A model generated the notes under the pieces. It searched no databases and was not told the origin of the DNA. It was given only the letters and a program-made list of their open reading frames with translations. A stretch of DNA of 64,000 nt from positions 4,280,501 through 4,344,500 of the forward strand of contig OY992839.1 of assembly GCA_963921425.1 (NCBI GenBank), read 5' to 3'. This DNA is from Dryas octopetala. Its lineage: Eukaryota; Streptophyta; Magnoliopsida; Rosales; Rosaceae. Position 1 is the stretch's first letter. Every line of letters starts with the position of its first letter. Shown here one piece after another: positions 33,217 to 47,300 of the stretch. Made by a program: the position numbers and the translations under genes.

Positions 33217-35166
33217 ATGGATCAAAAACTTGAATCCCAAGGCAAAGTTTGTGTTACTGGGGCTTCTGGCTTTCTGGCATCTTGGCTTATTAAGCGACTT
33301 CTCTTGTCCGGCTATCATGTAACTGGGACTGTCAGAGATCCAGGTATACCCCCCTAAGTCAATCTGCATGAACAAGCCTGCAATGCATTTTTCTTTTTAT
33401 AAGAATATGTGCATGGTTCAAATTGTAAGACTATGATCATCTGGTTTATGCATGCATGCAAATTAGGAAACCAGAAGAAATTGGCACATTTGTGGAGGCT
33501 GGAGGGAGCTAAGGAAAGACTCAGATTGGTGAAGGCTGATTTAATGGAAGAAGGCAGCTTTGATGATGCAATCTTGGGGTGCCATGGTGTATTCCACTCA
33601 GCTTCCCCTGTACTCAAACCTTCATCTGATCCAAAGGCATGTTGACCAAAAAGGCAAAAACTGATCGATCAGATATAATTTTCTATGAATTAGAACTGTG
33701 ATGTGGCCATGTGGGTTTGGATTTATAATCTGACAACATAACGTATATGTCCTAAAATATTACTCTCTCTATGTATATATGTCCTAAAATAGCTGACCCT
33801 GTACACAGATTGATATTGTGGTTACATAAATTTTTTGTCATGCACAGACAGAAATCCTGGAACCGGCTATTGAGGGTACATTGAATGTGCTTCGTTCATG
33901 TAAGAAGAATCTATCTCTAAGGCGTGTGGTTCTCACTTCATCTTCTTCAGCTGTAAGGGTGAGAGAAGAAGATGATATTGACCCCAATATTCCTCTGGAT
34001 GAGTCGTCTTGGAGCTCTCTAGAACTCTGCGAGAGACTTCAGGTACCATTAGCAACACTCTCTCTCTTTCTGTCCTTGTTGAGGTTTGAATTCTGTCATA
34101 ATCACCAAACCCACATCCTCTGGCCTAAACATAGATTGTTAATTGTAAGGTAGTCCAATAGTTGATTTGTTGGGGAATTCAAAATAATATTGAAAATGCT
34201 GTTTCTTACATGTAGTTCTCAGAGCTGCAAAGCAAAGCAATACACATTTCTATTGGTCTTTGCTAGCTACTACATAATAACTTAACCCATGATTGTTGTT
34301 TGCCTATTACAAAAGATTTGGTATCCTTTATCAAAAATTTTAGCTGAGAAGGCAGCATGGGATTTCTGCAAAGAAAATAGGATTGATCTAGTAACCGTTC
34401 TACCCTCATTCGTGATTGGACCTAGTTTGCCACCTGATCTATGTTCTACTGCATCAGATGTACTTGGCCTGCTTAAAGGTAGTACTCATTCTAATTGGTT
34501 TTATATTGGAAACCAAATGATGGTTGAATTTTCTCTAACCTGGGATGAAAAATGCAAGATTAATGCAGGATGTGAGAGAGCGTTTGAACACTCTCTCACA
34601 TCCCACATCTCGCATTGTTGCTGCATCATATCCCACATTAGAGAACGCGTCGGTCACCAATTACCTTAAATGCTTATTGGTTTAAGAAATTAAGCAGGGG
34701 AAACAGAGAAATTCAAGTGGCATGGAAGGATGGGATATGTTCACATTGATGATGTTGCACTTTGCCACATCTTAGTTTATGAGCATGAAAGTGCTCATGG
34801 TCGATACATTTGTAGCTCAACAGTGCTGGACAACAATGAATTGGTATCCAAATTATCCACAAGATATCCTTCCTTACCTATCCCCAAAAGGTTTGTAATT
34901 TACAGTCTACATGAAGTAAAGGATTCAAAATGATCATTTTCTGGGAAAGCCGAAAGTTGTACTTATTTATGTAGCAGTACTAATTAACTGTTCTTAAATG
35001 TCATATATGCATGGGAATTTTCAGGATTGAGCAACTGAAAAGGCCATATTATGATTTGAACACCTCAAAGTTGAAGAGTCTGGGATTCAAGTTCAAGACT
35101 ATCCAAGAGATGTTTGATGATTGCGTTGCTTCTCTGGTGGAGCAAGGCCATCTTTCTCCATTGTAG
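33217..35166 (+). CDS. NADPH-dependent reductase of the CCR/DFR family, cinnamoyl-CoA- or phenylacetaldehyde-reductase-like
   Basis: The six exons are 33217-33343, 33467-33636, 33848-34042, 34316-34478, 34698-34890 and 35025-35166, giving 329 aa. The Rossmann nucleotide-binding motif [12 protein letters not shown] lies at residues 13-24, with R40 in GTVRDP suiting NADPH. The active site has [10 protein letters not shown] and Y167-x-x-x-K171 in [14 protein letters not shown]. The NWYCYGK signature of true lignin CCRs is absent, so a CCR-like or phenylacetaldehyde-reductase-type enzyme acting on aromatic aldehydes or related carbonyls is likelier than lignin CCR. The C-terminal family block [20 protein letters not shown] is intact. 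The second intron starts GC, not GT (CCAAAG|GCATGT), and ends CAG. Using the next GT would break the frame. The protein looks complete. Confidence 0.88.
34531..34645 (+). other. Long intronic hairpin in the reductase gene (intron 4)
   Basis: A 115-nt imperfect foldback. The centre is a perfect 13-bp stem (GGATGTGAGAGAG at 34568-34580, CTCTCTCACATCC at 34591-34603) with a 10-base loop. Further out TTCTCTAA at 34531 pairs with TTAGAGAA ending at 34645, and TGGGAT pairs with ATCCCA. This may be a tiny inverted-repeat element or a small-RNA precursor; expression cannot be judged from sequence. Confidence 0.6.
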
Positions 35167-38100
35167 GAAGCTCTGCAATTTGTCTTGCCATAGTGTTTTG
35201 GCAAGGCTATATGTAGCTGCAGGAGTTCACAGTTAAGGGTTATGGCTGTAAGGGTTCACACACCACTAGGCACCAACAAGAGACATAAAAGCCTCGACTT
35301 AGGAAGTTAATAAGCAAGGCAGTGGATGGCAGTACCTTGCCAATAAACTAAGAAATTTACTATAAAATGTACGTTTTCATCTGATCTTTCTATGATGCAA
35401 TGACTCTATACATAAACATATGCATACATAGTTGTTAGTGTCTTTTTGTAATATATATATGCCTTCACATATATATTGTAATACCCTTGAATCCCACATT
35501 GATCATGCACTAATCTAGGTATTTAAATAAGATTTTGGAATCCAAAAGTCAAATTTAATTAGTATTTTGGAGGAGGTTTTGGGTCATTGAAAGGAACTGG
35601 TATCCAAACGCAACCCAATTTATTACATATGTGGACTCAAGAACCATAGTTATGATGGTGGCTATTCCTTGATTATGGAAATGATGCCCTCTCCTACGCT
35701 ATATAAGAAAGTCTAAGGGAGGGCAAATTGTGATATCCCAAGTCCCACATGGGTAATTAAGTAAAGTTTAGGAATCCGAAAAGCAACTTTAACTCTCTTT
35801 AATATAACATATCATAACATATTTAACAAGATACAATTACTCTATATATTAAGTAGATGATGAAAGTATTGTAAAACTTATTAATTGGTTCAGTTTTTCT
35901 TCTTTGCTGAAAACATGATTTGAATAATGAATTACTTAGATAGTGATTGGGAATGCAACTTTCAATAACTCATGGCCATGCATGGAGGGAAAAAGCTCCC
36001 ATCTATGTATTTCCTTGAGATTCTTTGCTGCTCCAAGTGGGTGGTGGATGAACAACCACCACAAAAATCCTGGTTGCTGGAGACCGACATAAGTACACGT
36101 GTCCACGTGATTGTTGAGTGCTCATGTGGCTCCAAATGATGCCACGTGTTCATCACTACCCCATGTGACATGGACCTTCCCTGGTGTATGTAACTCTTGG
36201 AAACATCATTCTATAAACTTTGCTGGCATTCTATCTAACAAATGGATTATATCCAAAGACCAAAAACACATAATACTTGGAGAAGCCTAGTGGGTTTTCC
36301 AAACTTAACATTATATTATCAGCATTGAAGTATTTCATCTACATTATTCAGTAATTTCATTATACTTTATAATCTGTGTATTATGTATGTCAATGGTTTT
36401 TAAGTAAAAACAATACAAATATGAATGAGATTGTATGAATCCCACTTTTAATATAGAAATAATACGTATATAAAACACGATCAATTGATATGATACAAAT
36501 AGTCGTATTCTATGTGAAATTGTGTATGAGTGAAAAAGCATTATGAAAGAGAAACGTTGTTTTTTTCTTTTTCTTTCTTTGACAAAAGTGAGAATTTAAT
36601 GCATACATAACCCCCATCCCTAGCCAAGCCTTTGACAAATCATATATTTGTGGCCATTATATACAGTTTATGTGTTACAGCAACAACCACTAAGCTTCAA
36701 CCAAAAAAACCAACCGCCAGCAAACTAAGAATTATATACTCTACAGTCATGAAGCAAATTAATGAAGATTTTGACCAGCTTGTGCATCTCCATGCTATAT
36801 CATGAGGGTAAAATTTTGCAATCAATTAAACTAAATTGATACAAGTTCTGCGATACAACTTTATATCTTATATGTACAATTATATTCGACGGTAATTATC
36901 ATTTTATATCTGAAGGGAAAAAATACTAACCCATTATGTTTAAAGGTCAAAGAATAGTTGTATCACGTACCTACAAAGTTGTATTATGTAGAGTTTTTCG
37001 ATACTGATTATGCATGCCAGGTGTATGATATCAGGTTCTTGTGGATGTTAATTAATAGCTAGTTTTGCGTGTGCGTGGAAAGTTTACAAGCCCGCATTAC
37101 ACTGTGGTCCTTGGCAGTGGTGCAAGCAGCTATCGTATATATGCAGACGTCTATACACACCAAGACTACAAGACAAATTCAAAAGTGATGGCGAAATTTA
37201 TCTTCAGCACAGCTTGAAGTTGAAGTAACACTTCATTCACTAACTAGTGTAGTACACTGTTTTGTGGCCCCATAACTCTTCTGACCTGTTCGCATTTGCA
37301 TTTATTATTGGTATATCATAATTGGCTCTTTATCCCACCAAGAGGGAAATGTGACAATTGACATGCAGATAAAAAAGTTTGGATAAACTGGAAAGAAATC
37401 AGCGGTCTCTATGCAATTTGTACACACCAAGATGAATAATATTGCAAAACAAAGGCTGTGAGGAAAAGCAACTTTCATGGGGTATGCATGCTTAGTGTGG
37501 TTTGGAAGACATATTTATTGATGAGAAACCCGAGGTTTATCTTCCTCTCTATCTCTTTTCCTATCCTTTACAACTCGACCCAGATAGAAAGAAAACTCTG
37601 AGAAGAAACCTTCACATGCCTGACAGAGGGTACTGTTGAGACAAAGAGATAAATAGAAGTCGGTGAAAACAGATGATTCTTGTTAAATTTTCCATATTTG
37701 TCAAGTTGTGGGAAGAGCATTATTGGCTTCATTACTCTTCTAAGTTCTGAGACTTCAAGAACTTGTTCTTTTAATTTCCGTAGTCCATTCAAAGCAGGTC
37801 CTTTCATGCAAATTTTAGTTTATTATTAATTCTTTGCCATCTAATTCATTCAGCAGTACATCAATTTATGTTAAAGTCTATCTTATGATCATCATTGAGT
37901 GGCACCAAGACTTTTGAGTTTCCAATGCACTCTGCACTTAGAATAGCAATTCTTGTTGAACTTTTGCTGGAGAGGATTTGGTAAAGTTTGAACTTTGAAT
38001 AGGGTGATAATTTCAGCATCAAATATGCTATTTAACATTCTCTTTGGCCTTTTTCTTTGTTTTTGGGAAGGGGGGGGGGGGGGGGGGGGTGGTTCTGGGA

Positions 38101-38317
38101 TTTTTAGTGTCACGGATTTCAATTGTTATATTTGTTTTCCACTTTAAATAGGGACAAGTGGGGATGATTTCCATTTTGGGAAGTCCTTGAGTTTTCCAGA
38201 ATGTGATTCACAAAAAAGTTTGGTGTGGTGTGGACCATTTTCCAATTTTCTGAAACAGAGATTATGTTTTACAATTGTGGCAGGTTCATCTGTATCCACT
38301 GAAGAGAGAATTACAAG
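35167..38317. other. Spacer and 5' region of PHOT2
   Basis: Mostly AT-rich DNA without a recognisable gene. Two related segments near 35490-35570 and 35730-35800 (CCCACATTGATC/GGAATCC and CCCACATGGGTAA/GGAATCC) may be remains of a small repeat. A run of 20 G lies at 38070-38089. A likely 5' UTR intron acceptor (GTGGCAG) lies at about 38283, shortly before the PHOT2 ATG. Confidence 0.5.
38070..38089 (+). repeat. Homopolymer G tract
   Basis: 20 consecutive G, preceded by GGGAA, about 230 bases upstream of the PHOT2 ATG. Long G runs can form quadruplexes and are error-prone in sequencing. Confidence 0.9.
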
Positions 38318-41300
38318 ATGGAGAAACAACCAAGGGCTAGTAGGCCACCACCCAAGCCTCCTGCTATGAGCTCCAATGCCAAGGACCAATTGGCTCATGG
38401 CGATAATCAGACCCGGAAATCAATGGAGGTCTTTACTCTGCAAGACAGTAAAGTTGCTGGACAGCCTAGCAATAAGCTTGGGGATGCTGCTGATATGTTG
38501 GAAATTGAAAGTGGATCAGCAAGCACTTCTTTCACTTCTGCTAGCAGAGAGCCTATTAACAAGTGGATGGCATTTGAAACTGAGGCTGCAGATGATGAGT
38601 CTAAGAACACTGCCACTGCTGACAATGATGTTGCAGATGCTAATATCTTTAATGGTTCAAATGGGCAGTACTCTTTTGGCACGAGCCAGATTATAACAGA
38701 GAAGGCAAGCATAGATGCAAGAACAGCAGAGTGGGGAGTTGTTGTGAAGACAGATGTTGGAGAAGGTAGTTTTAAAGGCAAAAGGTCTTCAGGTGATGGA
38801 GGAGATGGAAGGAACACTTCATCAGGGAGATTTGAATCAACAAGAACATCATCAGAGTCAAATTCTGGGTCTGAATTCCCCAGAGTGTCAAATGAGCTGA
38901 AGACAGCTTTGGCTACACTGCAACAGACATTTGTTGTGTCTGATGCTACAAAACCTGATTGCCCAATTATGTATGCCAGTAGTGGGTTCTTTAGTATGAC
39001 TGGTTATCCTTCAAAGGAGGTCATTGGAAGGAACTGGTAAGCTACTAATTGCCCTTCTCTTTAGTACATAGGTTTGTAGAAAATGTTCTCTCTTCAATCT
39101 AAAATCATTAATTATAATGATAATGATTTAAATTGAGAATATAACAATATAACATATCAACACATATTAAATTTTTAATAAAGTAATCTCAAATTTACTT
39201 ATATAATCAATTATAATAATAAATATAAAACGACATGTAATCTCCGATATCTTTAAGTTTGAACAAACCTTCTCTCTATTCAAAAAGGCCATCAAGCACA
39301 CACCTTTTCTAGTTTTCTTGAGTCACAAAACCAACAAACACCTGCAAAAAGAATCCAGTCCCTTCATTGAATAAGTAATAAATTAACAAAAAAGGAAAAC
39401 GACATCACAAGTACTTTTACCCTTTAAAAAAACCCGTCGTTTTGTATGTTACCGTAACAAACAAACGGTTAACATGCACCTCCGTCGTTTCGAAGCGTCT
39501 TGGATGAATGAATTATGAAACAAGTACGGCGCCGTTTCACTGCTTCAGTTCAGCTCAGAAACACCCGCCATCGCCAACGGCCTTCTTTCACTGCAAATGT
39601 AACCAGCACCACATTTAGTCACAATAGAGTTCCTTTTGTAGCGACATTGCTCGTAAACTTGCTGCTCTCTCCAATTGCTTTCATAAATTACAGCTTGGAC
39701 TGAGTTTTTATGGACTAATCATATAATGTCTGGCTCCACGAAGAAGACGAGAAAGGGAAAAATTGTGTGCCCTAAGATTGTGATGTTTTGGTTGCAGCCG
39801 ATTTCTTCAGGGACCGGAAACGGACCAGGCTGAAGTGAACAAAATCCGAGACGCAGTGAAAAATGGGAAAAGCTACTGTGGCAGGCTCTACAACTACAAG
39901 AAAGATGGCACTCCTTTCTGGAATCTGCTCACCATCACCCCAATCAAAGATGGAAATGGAAAAACCATCAAGTTTATTGGGTCAGTCCCCTTTTCTGAAT
40001 TCTCTGGCATTGTATGTATACATAATGTTTATGAGCATTTCTTGTAGAAAAAGTTTACATGTTGTTTTTGCAGAATGCAGGTTGAGGTCAGCAAGTTCAC
40101 AGAAGGGGTGAATGACAAGGCATTAAGGCCAAATGGGTTGCCCAAGTCACTAATCCGCTATGATGGTAACCATAATTTCTCATTTGGGTATTTAGTAAAT
40201 TAGTATGGCTAGTATGGCTGTTACTTCACTTCTAATTGTATTGTTCATGTATCAGCTCGACAGAAGGAGAAGGCATTAGGCTCCATTAAGGAAGTTGTCC
40301 AAACTGTGAAACATCCACGTTCTCACATCCAGGATGCGAGTCATGACACTACAACCAATCAAGAAGAGCAGGATAACATGAAACTTGATTATGTTCTTCC
40401 TAAATCTGCTGCAATTGCAAGTATGAGTACGCCTGGTAGACAAACTACTCAGTCGGATGTGAAAGGTGATGCATCTGGCAGAGGCTCTTCTCTGGATGCA
40501 GGAAAAATATCTAGAAAATCTGGGCGCGTTTCCTCAATTGGGTGAGTACTTTTTCTTTTCAAATCCAAATTTCAATTGTTTCACTATAGTGAGGTTGAGG
40601 GCTTGAGAACTGTAAATTCCTTGGCATTTAGCATTATGTCCTGTGTCTTTCATTACTTAGAAGTATCATTTTAGTTAGCTGGATGAACATGATTTTAATT
40701 AGATGTGTGATATTCTCCTGCAGATTTAAAACAAGGTCTCTAAGCTCTGCAAGCATGCATGAAAATGAACCAATTGTTGAACCAGAGGTTTTAATCACCA
40801 AAGATATAGAATGCTTTGATAGTTGGGACTCCACTGAAAGAGAAAGGGATATGCGCCAAGGAATTGACTTGGCAACCACATTGGAACGCATTGAAAAGAA
40901 CTTTGTGATTAGTGATCCTAGACTTCCTGATAACCCAATCGTATGAATTCTTTTTTTTTTTTTCTGAAAAAAACACGCAAACATTTCTCCCAGTCTTACT
41001 CTCATTCATATTTAGTTTCACTCTCAATCTCCACCACGCTACATTGATATCACACTACCACGTGAATGAACTGCTCCGAGGACTCACTTTACACAACCTC
41101 AAGTACCCACTTAGACTTTGAGCCAATACTCATGATTATTCACTCAAGTAGAGTGAGTTCAATTGTTGTTTTGTTGCTTTCTAATATTAACTTTCTGCCA
41201 AAAGTTCGTTTACAATTTTCTTGTAGTGCTCTCTCTCAAACTCCAAGTGCATCTTGCAAGCCCAACTCCATTTCAAGGACATTACCAGAGCATTTGAGAT

Positions 41301-44300
41301 GTTTAGATAATTGTAGATCATTTTTCAAGATATCTTTCTGTAGACTACTGATCTCTTCATATGATAGCTGACATTTTCCTGTACTTGGAAATTACATGGC
41401 AGTACAAGACTGCTAATTGTCATTAATACTAGTATTATTTTTGCTATCCCCAAGGGAGGTTCACTTTGTTTTTGTCTTTATGATATAGAATATGCACTGT
41501 AAGCATCATGGTTTCTTCTGCAAAATTACTCCAATTATAAATGCAGTTTAGACATATATTTTTAATTGACTTGAATAGTATTTTGACTATTTTCTGTGCA
41601 GATATTTGCATCTGATAGCTTTCTAGAATTGACAGAATATACACGTGAAGAAATTTTGGGAAGAAATTGTCGGTACGAACTTCACTCTAATTATGCCTTT
41701 TTTCTTGACAAGGTTCCTTTTTTTTTTTTTTTTTTTTCATCATTACTTCCCACTTAAAACTGAAGCATATCAGATTATATTCCTGTCAACTGTTATATTT
41801 TTATTAATTATGGTAACTTGGTCCAATTTGCTGATATGAATCTTATGAAACTAGAATTAAGATTTCTTTTTGATATTGTAACCTAATCCCTTATCCTACT
41901 CTATATTTCATTTGTTTGATATACTTCTATCAGCAATGGCAATGGGATTTTAATTTTCTCTGTCCATTTTGAAGTTTTCTTCAAGGTCCTGAAACAGATC
42001 AAGCAACTGTCTCAAAGATAAGAGATGCTATTAGAGAACAAAGGGAAATTACTGTACAGTTGATCAACTATACTAAGAGTGGTAAGAACATGCATTGGAT
42101 TTTTTTATGCCACAAATATGTTATAAACATTGATATGCCAATTAACTCGAATTATTTTCACTGGTTCATGTTGGTTGCAAGACAAGTAAAGCTACAACAT
42201 TTAATTGCAAGTGTCATATAGTTTATATTTACTTTATCAGCTTGTATTTTTTGTTTTATTTGGGAGATTTTATGTTATATTTTCCTTTTTCTAATTGTTA
42301 TGATTTATTGATTTGCAGGAAAAAAGTTTTGGAATTTATTCCACTTGCAACCCATGCGTGACCATAAGGTGACTATGAGATTCTTATCCTAGGTTCAATC
42401 TAAATCTAATTCGGCTGCATATTTCATTTTGGTCTTTTCTTTTGAGTCCCTTGTAATTTTCGTAGGGTGAACTTCAATATTTCATTGGTGTTCAACTGGA
42501 TGGAAGTGGTCATGTGGAACCTCTGAGAAATCGCCTATCGGAGAGAACAGAGCTAGAAAGTGCTAAAGTGGTAATTCTTTTAACTGTTTTTAGAACTCTC
42601 GTATTCAATCCAGTATGTTTATCGTGTAATTTGAATTTGTATCTGCTGTTGTAATCATGATGCTGATGCCTACTTCCTAATGTGCCCATTCCAAGTAGTT
42701 GCAAGAATGTTTTTGCAAAACAACAATAATTATTTTGGAAGTTGATTAAAAAGAAGAATTATCTTTCCAATATTTTGATCACTCAGTATATCCAATTAAT
42801 TGGAGAAAGAAAAGAAAGCTGTCTAACAGACTTATATGCTTTCAACATACGCTGCATCTTAGAAAGAAGACCAACTCACTGTTTGAACATTTAATAACAC
42901 CATATGCAATAAATGCATACTTTAGAAAATGCAGAGATTCAGTCCATGTGCAGTGGCATACTCTATCAGTGATTTTATTGATATATCTCTTATACGTTTC
43001 TCCTGTGTTACTGGTGATGCTTCAGCATTTTACTCTCTTATCAGGTCAAAGCTACTGCAGAAAATGTTAACGAGGCTGTCCGAGAACTTCCTGATGCCAA
43101 CTTGGTAAGGTACTCCTTTTGCTCTGAATTAGAGAGGCTAAGAAGTTGTTATTAAAAGTTTTTTCTTAGAAAAAAGTATAGTTTTGACTTTGAATATTTT
43201 CATTTCACATATTTTAAAAATTTGTATTGGCACATAACGTAAAATGTTAAATTTTTTGATAATGAAACATTTAAAATTCTTTTTTAGTTGCTACATCTTT
43301 TATTTCATCAAATGATGAGATCCAATCAATATCTTTATGGCTATAATTTTGTACTTTAGCTGATGCAAATATCATATTTATTTCATTCTTTAGAGACCTG
43401 AAGATTTGTGGGCAATTCATTCTCAGCCTGTCTTCCCAAGGCCTCACAAAAAGGATAGTCCTTCTTGGATAGCAATACAAGAGGTACCAATCCCTAGATT
43501 ATCATGTATTTTAGTTTCTGTAGTCTCTAGGTCCATACAAGTTATAGTTACTTCTTGATGGTGTTCAAAATCAGGATATGTTTTCATTTATGAGCTGTCT
43601 CCCTCACTAATGTCTTGTTTCTTTTTCATTTTTTTCTTATTTATTCCCTGCAGATTACTGCGCGTGGTGAAAAAATTGGTCTACATCATTTTAAGCCCAT
43701 AAAACCATTGGGTTGTGGTGATACTGGCAGGTACTGCAAATTATTCACTTTTCTTGATGTATGTGATTGAGATCAGATGGTGTTCATTCATAATTCTTGT
43801 TGTCATTCTCCACCAAATCTTTGTATTTATATTCTGTATTTTGTTTGTCACTCCTAATTTTCTCAAAAGAGAACTTCTATGCATTTATCTGAACTTGTTA
43901 TATGGTTATTCGACCAAAAAGAAAAAAAGAACTTGTTATATGGTTGTTGGCTGCTATGTTGGACCCTGGAAATCTTGAATACAGTCTGTCATTAATTATA
44001 GTATCTTCAATTAGCACAGAATTTGCAATTCGTAGTCTGTGTTAGAAAACCCAATTGAGGGAGGTGGAAGGATTGCAGTAAGGGTGTGTCCCTTTAAATG
44101 AATTGTTTAACTTGTATGCTTAAATCTTATAATCCTTATCTCCTTCGTTTAAGCATGTATTATTCGTTATATTGTTAGCCTCCTCCCTCCATTCCCGCTT
44201 TATTTGTTTCATCAGGATTCTTCAACATAAATTTGTGATCACCTTGCCTTGGTGTATACTTTACAATATTGTGCTTTTGAAGCCTTTCTGTGGATATGAA

Positions 44301-47300
44301 TTATAATGGTAGTATTTTTTCAATTTTTTGATAAGTTAACTTTTTACTTTTGAGTTTTACATTCTGTAGCATTAGAATGATGTTTTAGAGTTGCACTAGT
44401 TCAAGGGAGTGATGCCAAAGACATTAAATTAGATTTGAATTTAGCATAATTGCTTCATTCTTCTTTATGCTATACAAGGATGAAACGGTGATTTACTTAT
44501 GTTCAATGGTGTCAAGAGGACCTATTAATCAAGGGTCATTAGGCAATCCTTTACAGCATGCAGAGCACAAATATTCATGTATCTGGACTGGATCTGACTT
44601 TTCAATTACGTTACTATGGTATTTTTGCAGTGTCCATTTGGTGGAATTAAAAGGTACAGGTGAACTGTATGCTATGAAGGCAATGGAGAAGTCAATAATG
44701 TTGAACCGCAACAAGGTATGAACATATAAGAGAACCCATATTCTTCTGCAATGCATAAGCATGTGTCTTAGTGGCATCCTGAAAAGGAGCTTTGCAATTT
44801 TGTGCATGAATGTGTGTCATTATCACACCTTTTTGTATGAATTCATGGCATTTGCACACATATACATGTGCACATATGGATGCCCTTTTTGTTTTTTCAA
44901 AAGTGGAACAGTGGCATAGTTACTTTATATCCCTGATTTTTTTCCTGGGGGTCACATATTACTGTGATTGTTTACAGGTTCACCGAGCATGCACTGAAAG
45001 GGAAATAATTTCGCTGCTGGATCATCCTTTTCTTCCCACACTGTACACTTCATTTGAGGTTTACACCACAACTTCTTCTCTTTTCAACTGGAAAATTTGT
45101 ATGCACATTTTGTGATGCATCCATGCACACACATATACTGCATGGATAGGGCACATTTGATTGGTGGGACAGTTCAATATTTTGTGTAGCTTACCAAATA
45201 TGCAGTTTGAATATTTCTACTTTCCTAACTTATCAAATATGGCCAAGTATAGTGATGTGCTTTTACCTCCACAGACTTCTACACATGTTTGTTTGATAAC
45301 CGACTTTTGCACTGGTGGAGAGCTATTTGCTTTGCTTGATAAGCAGCCTATGAAACTATTCAAGGAGGAATCTGCAAGGTACTTTTATTTTCTTACTCTA
45401 ATATCTCTTAGTACCAAAGCTACAACTTGCCTTACTATTGCTTGGAATGTGTAATTAAGAAACATTAATCTGATTAAAGCTACTTTAAACTCTTTCTTGT
45501 GCTAGATTCTACTACAAATTAAGTATTCCTTTAGGGATATGGCTCCTCTGCTTGCCTTGGTTTGCTTGACTTTCAATCTGAACCTTACATCACAATCCAT
45601 GTGTCCTTTTTGCTAGTGAAAGTTAAAATTGCATAACAACCAATGGATTTTTGATATAGATTGAAGGTTAAGAAACACCAAGACAAGGATTTATATTTGT
45701 ATTGGAGATAGTACCATTTGGTTGATGGAACTACAAAATAATTATTATTTCACTTTCCTCTGACAAACTGGCACGCACTGGCAGAACAAGGACTAACTTT
45801 CACGGGACGGCAAAAGGCAAAATAACTTATTGAGAATCCATTCTTGATGGTTGTAGTGTCAGTATATAGTCTATACTATTATGAGTGTCAGTATACTATA
45901 TAAATTTTACTTTTAGTGTCTTCTATAATTTGTATGTACTCAATGTTCTTTCAATTAGTGGCACTCACTATGATAACATCATACTAAACTTCTTTGAAAT
46001 TTCTTTCTTATTATTTTTCCTAAAATATATGTATTTCTAAAAATGCAGAGCTTAGTTAAAGCAGTTATATGCCAATGTGTAGATACGAAACTTATAGTTT
46101 AGGGTTCCACATGTTATATGTACAATACTAATAACTAAAACAGCATCTCTACTTTGTTACAAATAATGGAATTTGTATAGTTTCAAGGGCCTATGATAAA
46201 TCAACACTAGATGAATCCCATCATAATATGATTGATGACTTATTCTCTGTACTAAGTTACTTAACCAAAAAAAAAAAGTTACCAACTCAAACACTCATAT
46301 ATAAAATCTAAACAAAGATCCCACAAACAAATATAGGTAGAGATTGAGGAAGCATACTTAAGTTTTAGAAGGGACCAACCCATATACACCCCAGTTCTGT
46401 TAAGGTAACTGTGTTTCATTTTTATGGATCTATGGCCATGTGAAGCAGAAAGCGATAGTTGCTACATATAAATTGCAGATGTTTTTAATATTTATTCAAT
46501 TGAAGTACAAAAGAACCTCATCTTCTGGCCATCTATACACTAGCTGTATGCTCTTACGATTCAGTGTTAACTTTAATTATATCCCAGGTTCTATGCGGCA
46601 GAGGTTGTGATCGGCTTGGAATATCTTCACTGTCTAGGTATTTTCAGTGTTAACATTTACTGTTTATGTAATTTTCTTGACACCAAGATGATATAATTAG
46701 TAACGTGAGCTCTTCCCTGAGTATAAGAACTAATACTTGAAGTACAGGATTCCAACCCAGGGTTGAGTGATTATAACAGTTTGCATCAGTTATGATGATG
46801 AAAAAAAAAAAATCTCAGTTCTTTTGCTTCTTTGCTTATTATATTTATGGCTTCTTACAGGAATAATTTACCGCGACCTTAAGCCTGAAAATATTTTACT
46901 TCAGAAGGATGGACATATTGTCTTAACAGACTTTGATTTATCATTTATGACATCCTGTAAACCTCAGGTACAAAATCATATACCTCTTACAAGATCATGT
47001 TGCTTTTTTATAGACTTTAGAATCTTTTGCTCCCGATGTTTGGGCCATTTTTGTAACTGATTAAAAATATTAGTATGGGTCATTCATGTTCATTACATCA
47101 AGAATGGCATGATAAGCTAGTGCCTTCCCAACCCAATCAGGGTACTCATGTAGTCACTTGTTTGAATGAGGGCAGTGAACTGCTTTCTCATTTTTAAGTG
47201 GTAGAAATGTTTCCACTTGGTTATATCAATAACTTGCTTTAAGTGTTCCCCATATCTGATAATGTTTTATTTCTGTCCAGTTTTGACCAAATTATTATAA

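Noticed and set aside
35480-35800. Possible tiny LTR (TRIM) element from two CCCACAT...GGAATCC segments
   Set aside because: Similarity is too short and boundaries and target duplication are missing.
39030-39042. Apparent loss of the LOV1 reactive cysteine (exon frame reads GRNW)
   Set aside because: The Trp is an artefact of reading into the intron; splicing TG|C restores Cys.
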